Source: Blastobasis lacticolella
Lineage: Eukaryota; Arthropoda; Insecta; Lepidoptera; Blastobasidae
Direction of reading: 5' to 3'
Length of the DNA stretch: 64,000 bases
NCBI GenBank assembly: GCA_905147135.1
Contig: LR990046.1
Location: 16,894,501-16,958,500 of the forward strand
The notes below the pieces were generated by a model, which saw only the letters and a program-made list of their open reading frames with translations, had not been told where the DNA came from and did not search any database. The position numbers and the translations under genes were made by a program. Below, piece after piece: positions 24,226-35,839 of the stretch (positions are counted from its first letter, which is position 1; each line of letters starts with the position of its first letter).

Positions 24226-24369
24226 GGCTGCGGTATTCCGTAAGGCGTAAGTAATTCCCCAGTTGGGTGCTCCAATTCGAACGCGATATTCCGCTTTGCC
24301 CTACCTCTCGGCCATTCAATGATGCGCCTTAAGCTTTCACATCAAAACGGAAAGTAGCGCTGGCTCCAC

Positions 24370-24560
24370 TCTTCGATGGAAGCGTACGTCGTCGTGTGTG
24401 CATTGGGAGAATGCAAACAGAGGCTAAGTCTCCACCGTGGGCGATCGGCGGGCTATTCTCGTTCTCAATGCCACTGTTGACGCTCCTCTTGCATTATAAT
24501 CGGGGAGCTCGGCGGCATGTCCGTTCCGATTGGTTGGGTAGATTTTTTTTGTAGGTAGGT
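24370..24560 (-). repeat. possible dispersed repeat with short ORF
   Basis: The minus strand reads PTNRNGHAAELPDYNARGA and STVALRTRIARRSPTVET, wording I associate with repeated ORFs in lepidopteran sequence. No transposon hallmark is visible. Confidence 0.3.
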
Positions 24561-24569
24561 AGATAGGCT

Positions 24570-25915
24570 TTTTAATGTGGAGAAGGTTAAAGATCAATAG
24601 AATTGTCAATGACGGCAATACTTCATTCTATATCTCAAAGTCACATCGTGTTAATTTTTTAAGTTGACTTGATCAGACCGGTCGGTTGATTGGATTGGAT
24701 CTGATCTGAGGATTGTCATTGGGTAAGATTTTAGGTAAATTATGAAGTTTTCATGAGAGGAAGGAACATAATTATTCTCGGTTCGGAACGCAGTTCCAGA
24801 TGCGCAGTCCAAACTTTACGTGTAAACTTTTGTAAATGATCACGTTCCACGCGCCAGTCAAAAACAAAAAAGAATCACAGATTTAACGGCAATCCAAACC
24901 GTGGCCACCTTTGATCGTAATTACCGCGTGACAGTTCGATCCGTGGTTGGAAACGACGGAAGGACCGGCGGTTTTATCCTCGGTAACGAGCGCAGTTTAT
25001 ATATTCCATTTGCTTTTCCTAAAACAGTTATAGTTAAGTGAAAATATCTACAATTCATGAATAAGTAAGTTAAGTACCCTACAATTTCTAAATTACTTAT
25101 TACTGAATAAAACTACCCGCGTTATACACTACACATAAATGCGGTAGCATGTTTAATCTTCAAACTAGCGCCAGCAAACTTTCTATCTCCTTTCGTTAAA
25201 CACAATAGCAAATATGGTCTACGAATTGAAAGGAAAACTTCCTTCTTCCTTCCTTCCTTCCAGCAGCCCCGCAATATCGTTTTGTGTTGACTCACACACG
25301 CAACCTTTAAAAGTAGGCTAAATACAGTTTAGCGAGGAACCACAATGAGGAACGGTGTCGGACAATACTTATTATTAAAGGATGAATGGGCTCATAACGC
25401 TGACTTGACGTCATCCTTACAAGGGTGACGTACAATATGTGACTAGGATCTCTGCACAGCACAAAGATAACTTACAACGTATAGATAACGTTCTTCATAC
25501 TGTAGCATAAACTCGGTAATGGCCATTTTCGTTTATGAATTTGCAACACTGACGTGTGTCGTGCAAGCATGTGCAAGACGACGAATGTCTTTAAATATGC
25601 ATGCCGAAGAGATTGGAAAGTAAGCTACCTTTACGATTTTTTTATACTGCTCTGTTATGCAGGCGTATGTATCCGTTGACCAGAAATAGGAAAAACCCTT
25701 TACAAACGTGGATAAGGTTTAAGTATAACAGTGGACGGTCATAGGCTGTTGATATGATTTGCAATAGTAGGATCACTGCCTGCCTAGCGTCAAGATTAGA
25801 TAGGTATGTATAACAAAGTTATCCAACTGAGAAGGAAGCTCGTGTCCAATAAATACGATACGAAACTAGCCGTTGTGCATTATTTAAATTTGCCGCCGAA
25901 TCTCTGTACTTAAAA
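24570..25915. other. no feature recognised
   Basis: Holds a CTTC microsatellite near 25240-25262. No supported gene. Confidence 0.3.
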
Positions 25916-25919
25916 ATGT

Positions 25920-26500
25920 TTTTTTAAATAGACTTGTCAGGAATTTGACCCGCCATCTTACCTCGTGGTAAGTGGTGACCATCACCACGATGGTCAGCGA
26001 AGATGAAGCATGCCTGTCTAGGAACATCGTATTTTGAAGGCTTCCAGATTATAATGATCAGGGAACAAACACACTCGCAGGCAACGTGATCCATTCTTAA
26101 GCCATATGCATTATAAAGGTTGAACCAAATCGGGTTGTTCGAATAGCTGGAAGATCCACAACATAAGAGATAGGATGAAGCGTTTGCCCGGATCGCGTTA
26201 CCCGAAGGCGGAAAGGGGCCGGCGGAATGAGGTCGTGCAAGTGCTTCGCATATTCTCCAAAATGCAACCTGTAGAAGACCGACAGACACGCAACCCTACG
26301 CCGATGCTCGAGGCTCTGCAGCTTAGCTTCAATCAATTGCGGGTCACAAGCTATCTTCTTTGCACGTTTTTGCACCGATTCCAAAGCGGCCCGTTGCTAT
26401 ATGGCTGATCCATCCCATAAGTGGCAGCAGTACTCCATGCAGGATCGAACTTGAGCTTGTGCTTGTACCGTAGCAAGATATCTACTAGCTCTTTAATAGT
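25920..26500 (-). pseudogene. jockey-type LINE ORF2 C-terminus
   Basis: The minus strand reads MEYCCHLWDGSA, then LESVQKRAKKI, LQSLEHRRRVACLSVFYRLH, FGEYAKHLHDLIPPAPF and TRFGSTF. After a frameshift it reads LPASVF and a KMAGQIPDKSI-type 3' UTR block. This is the conserved C-terminal region of jockey-like LINE polyproteins. The RT core and everything upstream are missing. A homologous, more decayed copy lies at 49770-50165. Confidence 0.75.
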
Positions 26501-26509
26501 AGGACTCCG

Positions 26510-27130
26510 CAGTACAAAACTACTGGACAAATAATAAACCTAGCTTATGAATTTAAATCTTTTGGTATTGTAAAATCTCCACTGCGAGAGATCAGTGGTA
26601 CAATATAATTAATTTCGCATTCAGCAGATGTACGATCTGTTGGATAAATTAGCAGACCGACAGCTGTGCAACATATGATGCTTACGTTTTACGTAGGTTC
26701 ACACAGGATACGCACTGATTAAACTACTCGTATGACACATTTTTATATCATTTCTAATTTATTTATGTACCAATAATCCTCCTTATCTCCGGGTATCGTT
26801 CGCCTCACCAAAACTTGTAATAAAAATGAAATACATAATTTAACTAGATATTCCCCCCCCCCCCGCAGCCCTCAAAGAGTAAACAACTGTCTGTGTATTA
26901 TTTTGTTCAAAAAATTAGTAATTCCACCAAAATCGATTAAATTCCCGTGTAAAACTGTGGAGCAGCTTAAGATTCCCCTGTGGAAGTGTTCTCCCCGGTG
27001 AAGAGTGTGAATTTGGGAAGATATTGTGGTTTAAATCAGTGCCAATCTCAAGCTTCAATTGTTTTTATGTTTGGATGGAAGGTATCTGTATAAAATCCTA
27101 TCAAGGTATACCTTCAATAATCGTTTCAAC
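26510..27130. other. no feature recognised; poly-C tract
   Basis: A poly-C run lies near 26855-26868. The 5' boundary of the intact LINE downstream could lie in or just after this stretch. Confidence 0.3.
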
Positions 27131-27350
27131 AGTGTCCACTAACACCATCTGCCTTGAGCTGGCTTGTGGACTAACTAGTTAACAACCGGCGGCGTATTAC
27201 CCTGGCCACCTGGGAGCGTAAGCTAGAACTGTTTTGAAAGCGGTCCTCGAATTCGACTAGCAAAATAGCTAGCGCACTACTCCTGCCACCTAGTGGCCTG
27301 GTCCGGAAGTTTCCTATTGGAGAGCTTACGTGATTTCAAGAAGACCTACA

Positions 27351-27360
27351 GCGCCATCTA
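27351..27360 (-). promoter_or_regulatory. CTCF-core-like motif in LINE 5' UTR
   Basis: GCGCCATCTA on the plus strand, that is TAGATGGCGC on the minus strand. It fits YAGRKGGCRC at every position. It lies ~140 bp before ORF1. Function is inferred only from the match. Confidence 0.3.
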
Positions 27361-27501
27361 GCTGTGTAAGCTTTATTTATTTGGCAAGCTTGCTGGATTA
27401 CATAGCTAGGCAACGCTGCGCAAGAGCACTAGCAAAGCATCCCATTTAACTTCTCATCTCATAAAAAGTAAATAGAGGGCGCCACACAGTGTAAACACAC
27501 A

Positions 27502-28383
27502 ATGAAGCGTACTCCGCCAAAGTTGTTGCGCGGTACAATTGCTAGCCAGACAGCTACACCTGTTCTGAGTCCTACAGGACAACCTGATGAAGAAACGTCA
27601 GAGCCGGTAATGGTAAAAGAATCCCCAGGTGATGGAAAACTCGCAAAATTCATGGCAGATATAATTAAAATGTTTGAAGATTTTAAATCACAACAGGACA
27701 TAAAAATTAACCAACTTCAAGACACAATAAACGACATTAAGGAACAAAACACAAGTATTCACGCCGCATTGGAATTTGTCACAAAACAGTATGATGATCT
27801 ACGGGATGGGATGAATAGATATGAGACCGAACGCTCGGTGCATCTCTCTTATATTCAGATTTTGGAAGAAAAAGTAGAACGCATGGAAAAGTCTAATCGT
27901 GCCGCCAGTCTCGAGATACAGAACGTCCCTCCCGCTAAATCATCGGAATCAAAAGAAGATCTGTCACAAAGTATTATAAACATAGGCAAACTCCTGAGTA
28001 CGAATCTTCAACAATCGGACATTAGGGATGTTTTTAGGACGAAAACTAAGGCCAAGATAAGTCCTATAATTGTTGATTTCACTTCGGTTATGACTAAAGA
28101 TCGTTTTCTACAATCCGTAAAAACCTATAATAAATGCCATAAGGAAAATAAACTGAGCACGGAATCACTGGGTGTTGAAGGACCTCGTCTGCAGATCTTT
28201 GTCTCCGAAAATTTGACAATGAAAACGAGAAAGCTTTTCTTTCATGCCCGCGAATACGCAAAGACCAACGACTATGAGTACTGCTGGACCTCCCGTGGCA
28301 AGATATATCTTCGCAAAAAAACCGGCGAAAACTTTATTCGTATAGAAAATGAAATGGATCTCCAAAGTCTGAACCAAGAATGA
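27502..28383 (+). CDS. LINE ORF1 protein, coiled coil plus FP25-like domain
   Basis: 293 residues from an ATG in good context (CACACAATGAAG). ORF1 products of such elements bind the element RNA and form ribonucleoprotein with the ORF2 protein. Residues 1-45 are low-complexity. Residues ~50-135 form a charged, heptad-like coiled coil. Residues ~136-285 carry SLEIQNVP, SPIIVDFTS, IFVSENLT, LFFHAR and YCWTSRGKIYLRKK. This order matches the FP25-like domain found in ORF1 of many insect LINEs and named after a baculovirus protein. No CCHC knuckles are present. The frame is complete and ends at TGA. The domain call is by eye. Confidence 0.8.
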   Translation: MKRTPPKLLRGTIASQTATPVLSPTGQPDEETSEPVMVKESPGDGKLAKFMADIIKMFEDFKSQQDIKINQLQDTINDIKEQNTSIHAALEFVTKQYDDLRDGMNRYETERSVHLSYIQILEEKVERMEKSNRAASLEIQNVPPAKSSESKEDLSQSIINIGKLLSTNLQQSDIRDVFRTKTKAKISPIIVDFTSVMTKDRFLQSVKTYNKCHKENKLSTESLGVEGPRLQIFVSENLTMKTRKLFFHAREYAKTNDYEYCWTSRGKIYLRKKTGENFIRIENEMDLQSLNQE

Positions 28384-28765
28384 CTGTCGCTGTGTCTAGT
28401 GGTTCTTTCTGTACTTGTTTTTACTAGTATCCTGCCTCATATGAAATATGTATTTGTTTCAAGTAATTATTATAGTGTTAGAATATGTCAACTATCTACA
28501 CAAAACGCACACACAACACACAATATCTCATCACACACAATCATTTCATTTATCTACATACACTTAGACAGATTATATATTTTGTACTCCTATGTACAAT
28601 GTTGCTCGCACTTGCAGGTTATGCACTTGAGGAGCTACTTATACTACTACTCCATACCTACCAAAATAACATTGGGTTCAATTTGTTTAGTGCCTACCCA
28701 TACTCAAGACAATTACTATAATTCCACTAGAACTTTTTACCGCAATTTATTCTTAACTCATTTGA
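28384..28765 (+). other. inter-ORF region of the LINE
   Basis: This 382-bp stretch separates the ORF1 stop from the start of the open ORF2 frame. It is AT-rich with ACAC-type runs. It remains partly open in the ORF1 frame (to 28779, overlapping the ORF2 frame by 14 nt), but the translation has no family likeness. It may act in reinitiation. Confidence 0.5.
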
Positions 28766-31720
28766 TACACACTGGATAGAAATTGTATACCTCAAATATC
28801 TGAAGATATCCAAAATCTGGAACTATTTAAATCACACATCTGCACCCCGGAACAGGCCTCTTTGTACATTGAATCTGACGGGAATAGCTTGAACATTTTC
28901 CACGTTAACATTCGTAGCATTAATTGTAACTTCGATAATTTAACAGTCCTCTTATCGAGATTAAATATACAATGTAATATCCTAATTCTGTCGGAATGTT
29001 GGCTGAGTAGGGTCACGAATGTCCCAATAATTGACGGTTTCACATCACATCGTTCTGGTTTTAGCAACCAAAATGATGGAGTGGTGGTTTTTGTTCGGGC
29101 TGATCTATTGTGCTCTGTTGAATTTCCAGTTGTGGACGGAGCCAGTAGCGTATTAATTAAGTACAATAATGAAGCTGCTATTATTGGAGTATATAGATCC
29201 CCGTCAAGTATTATATTGGACAATTTTAATAACACATTGAGCAGTGTACTGGATTCTCTGTCTAAATTTAATACCGTAGCACTTATTGGTGATACAAACA
29301 TAAATATAATACCTAGCAGTTGCAGTAGGCCCTGCCCAGACAATTATCTATTGGTATTGGCATCTCATGGGCTATGGCCTTGTCACTCTTTTCCTACTCA
29401 TGATGGTAGTTGCATTGATCACGTCATGTTAAAAACAGAGAAAACTGCTACTACTTTGGTTCTTGACTCCCTTATTACTGATCACTTTCCAACTTTAACG
29501 TCTATCAAATTGAAAAAATATCTAAAACTGAATTGCATAGTAAAGCCTCATATAGACATACCGTCCATTCTTAATGAACTGCAAAAACATGATTATCGTT
29601 CCATACTAGACGTAAAAGACGCAAATATTGCAACGTCTCTTTTAGTGGGTACTCTCTCAGATTTAGTTAAGAAGTATACTACTTTAATTAAAACTCCCGC
29701 TAGAAAAAGAACAGTAAAATCCTGGCTAACGCCGGGCCTTTTAAGATGCATCAGAAACAGGGATAGCTTACATCGTAAAGTAAAAATTAATCCCAATAAC
29801 TTGATTTTGAGAGTAACTTACAACAGATATCGCAACTACTGTAACAACCTTATCAAACGTCTTAAATGTAACTATGAACAAGCCGAATTTGAAAAGGCCA
29901 AACTAAATCCTAAAGCGACATGGAATGTCATTAAAAGAGTCACTGACCTGAATGCTCCAGCCCCACGTGCCGTTGAATTGCTAAAAATCTCAAATACTCC
30001 AATAGAATCTTTAAATATGGTCAATAAGTACTTTGTTGATGTTGGAAGGGACTTGGCAAATAAACTATTGGTGGCTCAAAACACCACCATCGAGGACACA
30101 TTGACTTCAATGAAAGCACACAGCTCTGTGGCCGGTTCAATGATGCTTGAGGAGGTTGATGAGCAGGAGCTAAACTTAATTATTTTGAATCTGCGGAGTT
30201 ATAGCGCTGTAGGGTGGGATGGCATTCCACCTATGGTTATAAAGGAGGGTCGGAAACTACTCATACCTATTCTTAAATACGTATTTAACCTTTGTATTGC
30301 TTCGGGAGTTTTTCCGGATGTTTTCAAGAAAGCCTTGGTCCATCCAATTCATAAGAGTGGCAGTGGCCCTGGCGTCAGTAATTATAGGCCTATTTCCGTA
30401 CTCAGCACTCTATCCAAGATTTTTGAAAAGGTTTTAAACAAGCGTCTTGTTGGCTACCTAAATAAATTTAATCTTATTTCTGGAAATCAATACGGTTTTA
30501 GGAGTGGAAAGTCTACTGAGGATGCGGTTCTAGACGTTACTGATCATATAACTAAACATCTTGACAGTAAATCTAAAATCTTTGGAATATTTCTGGACCT
30601 CTCAAAAGCGTTCGACACTGTCACCATCCCCATCCTGCTGCGCAAGTTGGAGTTCATTGGCATTAGAGGTATGGTTTTGGATATGTTCAGGGGTTACCTA
30701 AGCGGGCGGCAGCAGTGTGTTACTGTAGACAATAGAATGAGCGCCTATGAAACAATTGCTTACGGCGTGCCACAGGGCAGTGTCCTGGGGCCTACGCTGT
30801 TTCTTATTTATATAGACGACATCTGCAGAATCGAATCCCCTAACTGTAAGATAGTCACCTACGCCGATGATACTGTTTTGCTCGTACATAATAAGTCGTG
30901 GGTGTCCGCACGAGTCACTGCAGAAAAAGCTCTCGCGAAGGTTATGTACAAGTTGTCCCTTAATCTTTTGACACTGAACGTTCAAAAGACTAAATGTGTA
31001 GCATTTGCTACCAGGATTCACCAGCAAGATAAAGAACTTATCAATGTTAGGGTACATAGCTGTCCCTCCCTCGACGACTGTACCTGTCCCAGCTTGACTC
31101 AAACCTCTTGTATCAAGTATCTTGGGGTACTACTAGACAGCAAGCTCAATTGGCATGAACACCTTAAAATGATTATTCCACGCATCCGTAAACTCATGTT
31201 CATCTTTAAAAAACTTAGAGTCTCTGCTGATCACGAGGTCTTAAAAACTGTTTACTGTGCCCTGGTCCAGTCAATTCTGACATACTGTGTCACTGCCTGG
31301 GGTGGAACCGACCCCACATCTCTGCTTCCTCTCGAAAGGGCTCAAAGAGGTGTAATAAAGGTTATGATGAAGAAGCCCATTAGGTACCCAACTTACAAAC
31401 TACACACTGAATGCAAAATCTTAACTGTCAGACAGCTGTACATAATGCAGATAGTACTAAGAAGGCACGAACTTATTTCCTTTGACCCTCTTCTTGCTGG
31501 AAATTCTCGTCGAAGCAATCGCATTTGCCAGCAGAAACAACACCGGACAACTACAGCTAGTAGACAACATCTTGTGCGGAGTCCATTTCTCTACAACAAG
31601 GTAAATAATGCCCTAGGTATATACCATTTAAGTAAAATAAGGTGCAAAAATAAACTCCGGGAGTATCTCTTGGGGCTAAACTATATGGATACAGAAACTA
31701 TATTAAAAACCTCAGCCTAG
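28766..31720 (+). CDS. LINE ORF2: AP endonuclease and reverse transcriptase
   Basis: Nicks target DNA and reverse-transcribes the element RNA by target-primed reverse transcription. Numbering from the TTG at 28862 (952 residues): the endonuclease spans ~11-210, with VNIRSI, LSECWLS (Glu45), YRSP, GDTNIN, CIDHV and ITDHFP. The RT spans ~430-800, with HKSG..NYRPIS, YGFRSGKST, FLDLSKAFD (Asp579), YGVPQGSVLGP, YADD (667-670) and YLGVLLD. A C-terminal LINE domain follows. There are no internal stops. No ATG precedes or lies in the endonuclease: the frame is open from 28766, and the first Met codon is at residue 189. The start is therefore non-AUG or lost. GVPQGSVLGP and the tail place it with CR1/L2/Daphne rather than jockey or RTE. 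Confidence 0.9.
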   Translation, partial: YTLDRNCIPQISEDIQNLELFKSHICTPEQASLYIESDGNSLNIFHVNIRSINCNFDNLTVLLSRLNIQCNILILSECWLSRVTNVPIIDGFTSHRSGFSNQNDGVVVFVRADLLCSVEFPVVDGASSVLIKYNNEAAIIGVYRSPSSIILDNFNNTLSSVLDSLSKFNTVALIGDTNINIIPSSCSRPCPDNYLLVLASHGLWPCHSFPTHDGSCIDHVMLKTEKTATTLVLDSLITDHFPTLTSIKLKKYLKLNCIVKPHIDIPSILNELQKHDYRSILDVKDANIATSLLVGTLSDLVKKYTTLIKTPARKRTVKSWLTPGLLRCIRNRDSLHRKVKINPNNLILRVTYNRYRNYCNNLIKRLKCNYEQAEFEKAKLNPKATWNVIKRVTDLNAPAPRAVELLKISNTPIESLNMVNKYFVDVGRDLANKLLVAQNTTIEDTLTSMKAHSSVAGSMMLEEVDEQELNLIILNLRSYSAVGWDGIPPMVIKEGRKLLIPILKYVFNLCIASGVFPDVFKKALVHPIHKSGSGPGVSNYRPISVLSTLSKIFEKVLNKRLVGYLNKFNLISGNQYGFRSGKSTEDAVLDVTDHITKHLDSKSKIFGIFLDLSKAFDTVTIPILLRKLEFIGIRGMVLDMFRGYLSGRQQCVTVDNRMSAYETIAYGVPQGSVLGPTLFLIYIDDICRIESPNCKIVTYADDTVLLVHNKSWVSARVTAEKALAKVMYKLSLNLLTLNVQKTKCVAFATRIHQQDKELINVRVHSCPSLDDCTCPSLTQTSCIKYLGVLLDSKLNWHEHLKMIIPRIRKLMFIFKKLRVSADHEVLKTVYCALVQSILTYCVTAWGGTDPTSLLPLERAQRGVIKVMMKKPIRYPTYKLHTECKILTVRQLYIMQIVLRRHELISFDPLLAGNSRRSNRICQQKQHRTTTASRQHLVRSPFLYNKVNNALGIYHLSKIRCKNKLREYLLGLNYMDTETILKTSA

Positions 31721-32114
31721 TTGTTTGGTTTTGGATTGTATCTGTATTGTTGTAAGAGTATCATGACTTGTACAGTGCGAGTACAAGACACACGCCCATA
31801 CACCCCCCCCCCATACACACACGCACACACTCCCCCCCCCCCCATACACAGACACACAAACACCCACACTCACAAAGTACACACACAACCTAAAAATATC
31901 AACATATTCTTTTCTTTAGATTAATAACCAAAAATTGTATTTTTTATCTTTTTAAATTAACTTAGTAAAACAGATCCAGATGCGCTGGTGGAGGGCGCTG
32001 GCATACGTAACACAGTCTTTGACTAGCACGGTTGCCAACGTGTTCGCATAACCCTGTACAATTTGTCTGAAATAAAGATTTGTATTTGTATTTGTATTTG
32101 TATTTGTATTTGTA
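31721..32114 (+). other. LINE 3' UTR and (TTTGTA)6 tail
   Basis: Begins with C-rich and CA-rich runs (31800-31890), passes through GATGCGCTGGTGGAGGGCGC, and ends AATAAAGA then six TTTGTA units. Tandem short repeats in place of poly(A) are typical of CR1/L2-like LINEs, whose RT recognises the 3' end. Confidence 0.8.
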
Positions 32115-32119
32115 TTTTT

Positions 32120-33070
32120 CATTTTCTCAGTCGACCCTTCGATTTAATTTTTTAGTTAGTTTTAGTATTTTAAAGTTGACATTTCTGTTTGTGACATGCC
32201 TTTTTAATAATAATACTCAATTGAGCGATTGGACGCGGCATATCAGACTTTTTATGGACACATATTTTGTCTCTGAAGGTCATAAACACTAACCTTATTT
32301 CGAATCGAAACAGAGAGGAGAGTGTCTACCAGATAGTTTAGAAGCTTGAGGAACTTTAAATAGCGAATTTTACAGGTTCTCATCCTATGTGGGGCTGTTT
32401 GTATTGTCGACGATTCCCCCGGAGTAAAGACCCCAGGATAGACATTGGCTCTCTACCGTCTGTACTACGAAACATGTACCGACCATGGTTCCGAAGCACC
32501 GTTGTTTGGTGCCGCCACAGATGTCATCCACGTCATGTAAATGCCTGGCATCCAAGTACATAGAGCGTAGGGCAAGCTCCTTAGCCCAGATGGATTAATG
32601 ATTTGCGAAAGGTTGCATGTGAAAACTGTATCTCGAAAACAGGATATAGGATTTGGTAATATAGGATAATAATGATAAATTTTGCCTCAATCTGACACAC
32701 ATCTCACATGCACGCCGTTTACCGCAATCCCACAATCGCGATTCCCCGAACCGAGCCCCACAGTCGCTCCTCAATAGCGTAAGCGCTTTATCTAGCGAAA
32801 ACGTAATAAGTTTCGTCCATAAATCCCTACGTTCCCTCAGCTCCCGCCTAGAAATAATATTGGCACAGTTTCTTTTATATTTACGGTGTTTGTCCGTTTG
32901 CACAGTCGAACCTATAAACGGAGCTCGTAAAGTATATAAAAAAGCGTTGTGTTACCGCGGCTATCGATGATGTAATGTAATCTTCGTAAAGAATTCTATG
33001 CCGAGGTAACTTTTTTATACGGAGCCATTTATACCTCGTATAGTCACAATTGACATGCACATTTGTACGC
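32120..33070. other. no feature recognised
   Basis: A minus-strand open frame at 32595-32903 starts only at GTG and has no family likeness, so I treat it as chance. Confidence 0.3.
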
Positions 33071-33473
33071 CTGGGTACCGATTCTGGTGTGCAATGCAGT
33101 TGTTATTATGTCGCAATGTAACTGTGATGTTACTATAACTACGTCGAGGTATCGAGTCAGTCACAGTAACATCGCAGCATCATCCCAGTTAAATCATTGT
33201 TCGTTCTTTGACACGTCTTCGTTGACAGAATTGAAGGCAGTTTGACAACTAAGAAAGACGCAACTTAGTAATTTATTTATTTATTGGAGTACCAACAGCC
33301 ATATAAAACCATAATGCAACTAAAGTACCAGAAAACGTATTGTGGAAAAGTTCGAACTCATGAAAGTTGCAACTCAACATCTGTCATTTGAATAACAATC
33401 ACACGTTTGACATGTGATGCAATTGTAATGTTACTGCAACTGAGACGATTTCCGTACCATAATCGAAGCCCTG
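33071..33473. mobile_element. inverted-repeat element, family C, copy 1
   Basis: Left end CTGGGTACCGATTCTGGTG; the right end is the inverted CAGGGCTTCGATTATGGTA. The interior is rich in TGTAACTGTGATGTTACT-like words. A ~40-bp TTTA-type scrap near 33266-33305 interrupts it. Ends near CAGGG would suit a non-autonomous hAT element, but no 8-bp target duplication was found, so the class is open. Confidence 0.65.
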
Positions 33474-34600
33474 TGGTGTTATATTCAGACGGAAATCTCA
33501 GTTATAATGAGACCCTCCACATACATTGCTTAACAAGGCAGTGACGTTACACCTTTGCCAGGCGTTTGATGAAATATTTGAGCACATTTCTGTATAAGTC
33601 ACTCACGCGGTAAATGGTCTGAATACGGCGGATCTCCGGTAAAGTTTACACTCCTTGTTTACTGAACTCTGTGATAATAATCCAATGGCGTAATATTGTA
33701 GTTACGGTATTACCAGCCAATTTCGATTGTATATCGAGACACAGTATTATATAGTAGGTAGGTACATATTTCGTTTGCAGCAAATGCAAAGATTCTTGAG
33801 TTGGGTCGTCTCATTATTTGTATCATGTGTTGATTGCACCGTACCATGTTATTGAAAGGAGCTTAATAACAATTAGCGACACTCCCAGCTTCGCAACTTC
33901 TTCGGAGTGATTTCGAGATATAAAGCAGCCCATGTTATTTCTGGATAATGTAGCTTTCTTTGGGTGGATGAATTATAAAAATCGGTTAAGTAGTTTTTGA
34001 GTTTATCCATTACAAACACACAATAAAATATTTTTTCTTTATTATATTAGTATAGATAAATTCTTATTATAGGCATCAACACTTCTTATAAGTAGGTGTA
34101 TACAATATCACGTCATATTATTCAGTTTGAATACGTGTCAGAGTGCATCTGATACAATACAATCTACATAGCTGATACATACTCTACTTATACTATGAAA
34201 AAAGTATAGGTATCTGCAATAGAAATACAATTCAGTAAATTGATACACGGCATTTGGATTATAACGCACAAACAAATACACCCTTTGCTATCGACTTAAA
34301 TAAAGTGCTCCAAAACATTGGAATCCATCAAGGATGAAATTTGAGAACAGTAGGTACCTAATGGCAAACATTACTTCGTCTGCGATTCGGCTTACACCAT
34401 TAGACTTTATGAATGAACTTTGTTCTACTGAAGCGTGGCGTTGTTTTACGACGGTTTTGTTTGCATCGCATTCATTGTCCAACACACAACAGGCTGGCCA
34501 GCTGTCCTGTATTTTACAGGACGTCCCATATTTAAGCTATCATTTTGACCGTGTCCTGTATTTTAATAAGATAAACTACCCGACAGAAAAGTCGGATAAC

Positions 34601-34828
34601 TCGCGACCAAGTTTACATATACTCAAATATTTTGTAAACTACTGAACCGATTATAATGAAACAAAGCTAAGAACAATCTTGATTAAATTGCCTTTAATAT
34701 AGAGAAAACTATATCTAGATCGATCAGTCCGTTCGGGAGCTACAACGCCACAAATAGACACACACCTCCACAGATACACAATACACGTCAAACTAATAAA
34801 GCACCCCTCGTTTCTCGTAGGGGGTTAA
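34601..34828 (+). repeat. dispersed repeat, copy 2 (ACTACTGAACCGATT family)
   Basis: Aligns with 18036-18262 from AAGTTTACATATACTCAAAT to the GTAGGGGGTTAAAA end. Non-coding. Confidence 0.65.
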
Positions 34829-35044
34829 AAAATAAGGGACCACACTTGGTCCCGTAAAAATTGACCATTCGCTCGCGCTCTTCTACTCATGCTACTACTC
34901 ATTGCAGGTACGTCATAAATTATAACATTTTGTATATTTTGTATTCTTGACCTTTTTTAATAATAAACAAATTTTCGTAATAAACCCGCGTCGCGCCGTA
35001 TTTTTACAAGTAATACGGCGTAATATTTTTTAAAACAAAATCTC

Positions 35045-35245
35045 GCAAGTTAAATTTGACCCATTTCCCGGTTTCCGATTTAGCTGAAATTTTGCACTCA
35101 TGTAAGATCGAGCTAATCTGATGATGGAGACGGAAGGTGGTCATAGGAACTCCTAAACAACGCATGGTAGACCCTTCAAGTTTGGGTTCGTGAGACAGAA
35201 CGCACGATGAAAGCTTGCTATGAAAACATTTTTTTCATTTTAACA
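35045..35245 (+). repeat. dispersed repeat, copy 2 (TTTGACCCA.TTCCCGG family)
   Basis: TTTGACCCATTTCCCGGTTTCC, AGCTGAAATTTTGC, CTGATGATGGAGAC, GGTGGTCATAGGAACT. Closer to the form I know from Lepidoptera than the copy at 24005. Confidence 0.6.
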
Positions 35246-35779
35246 TGTTCCTTAAATCCAACTTAAATCCTGTAATTTTGGATCACATATCCCGTACAAT
35301 GGGCACACATGGTTGGTCACCCCAACACAACACAGTAGAGTAGTTAAGTTATTTTTGTTTCTGGGAATTCAAATGATGAGATATTGTTTACGAGCATTTG
35401 CGTGGCGTTACGCTCGTCTCGCGTGTATATCAGTTCCAGTCGTAAACATGCGAATATGCTTCGCTCGTTTCGGAATATGTGGAATTGTAATTTTCTGTTG
35501 TTAGAAATATGGCCAATTCAAATCTCGGTTAGCCGTTTCCGAGAAACTTGGCAATTTTAACAAGGGTACATTTTATCCCGCTTTGTGTATGTCGTCTGTA
35601 ACCTAGATGGAGTTATATAGGTACCATTGTGAATAAAAGCAGATCAAAATGTTCACAACAAGTAGTACCTACCTGTATGTATTAGGTGCCTGATTTATTA
35701 GGCCAAGCTGAATTTGAATGTCGGTATAGAGGAGTGGGGAGTGGGATGAAACATATTGAAACACATTCATACTTTAAGA

Positions 35780-35832
35780 GTCTGTCGCTGACGAGTCGGA
35801 TACCGTAACCACTCGGCCACCGACGCTCCATT
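35780..35832 (-). mobile_element. SINE A head fragment
   Basis: The plus strand reads CTGACGAGTCGGATACCGTAA, then CCACTCGGCCACCGACGCTCC, the reverse of the SINE A tRNA-like head. The B box and body are missing. Confidence 0.65.
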
Positions 35833-35839
35833 CGTACTT

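Larger units (their letters stand above)
27133..32114 (+). mobile_element. intact CR1/L2/Daphne-type non-LTR retrotransposon
   Basis: 5' UTR, ORF1 (27502-28383), a ~380-bp inter-ORF region, ORF2 (open from 28766 to 31720), then a 3' UTR with AATAAA at 32071 and six TTTGTA units at 32079-32114 in place of poly(A). Both frames are free of internal stops, so the insertion is probably young. The 5' boundary is uncertain: I place it near 27133 because the following sequence is GC-richer and carries repeated CCACCT/GCCATCT words. No target-site duplication was resolved. Confidence 0.8.

Noticed and set aside
30698..31102. 134-aa minus-strand ORF inside LINE ORF2
   Set aside because: Shadow of the RT coding frame.
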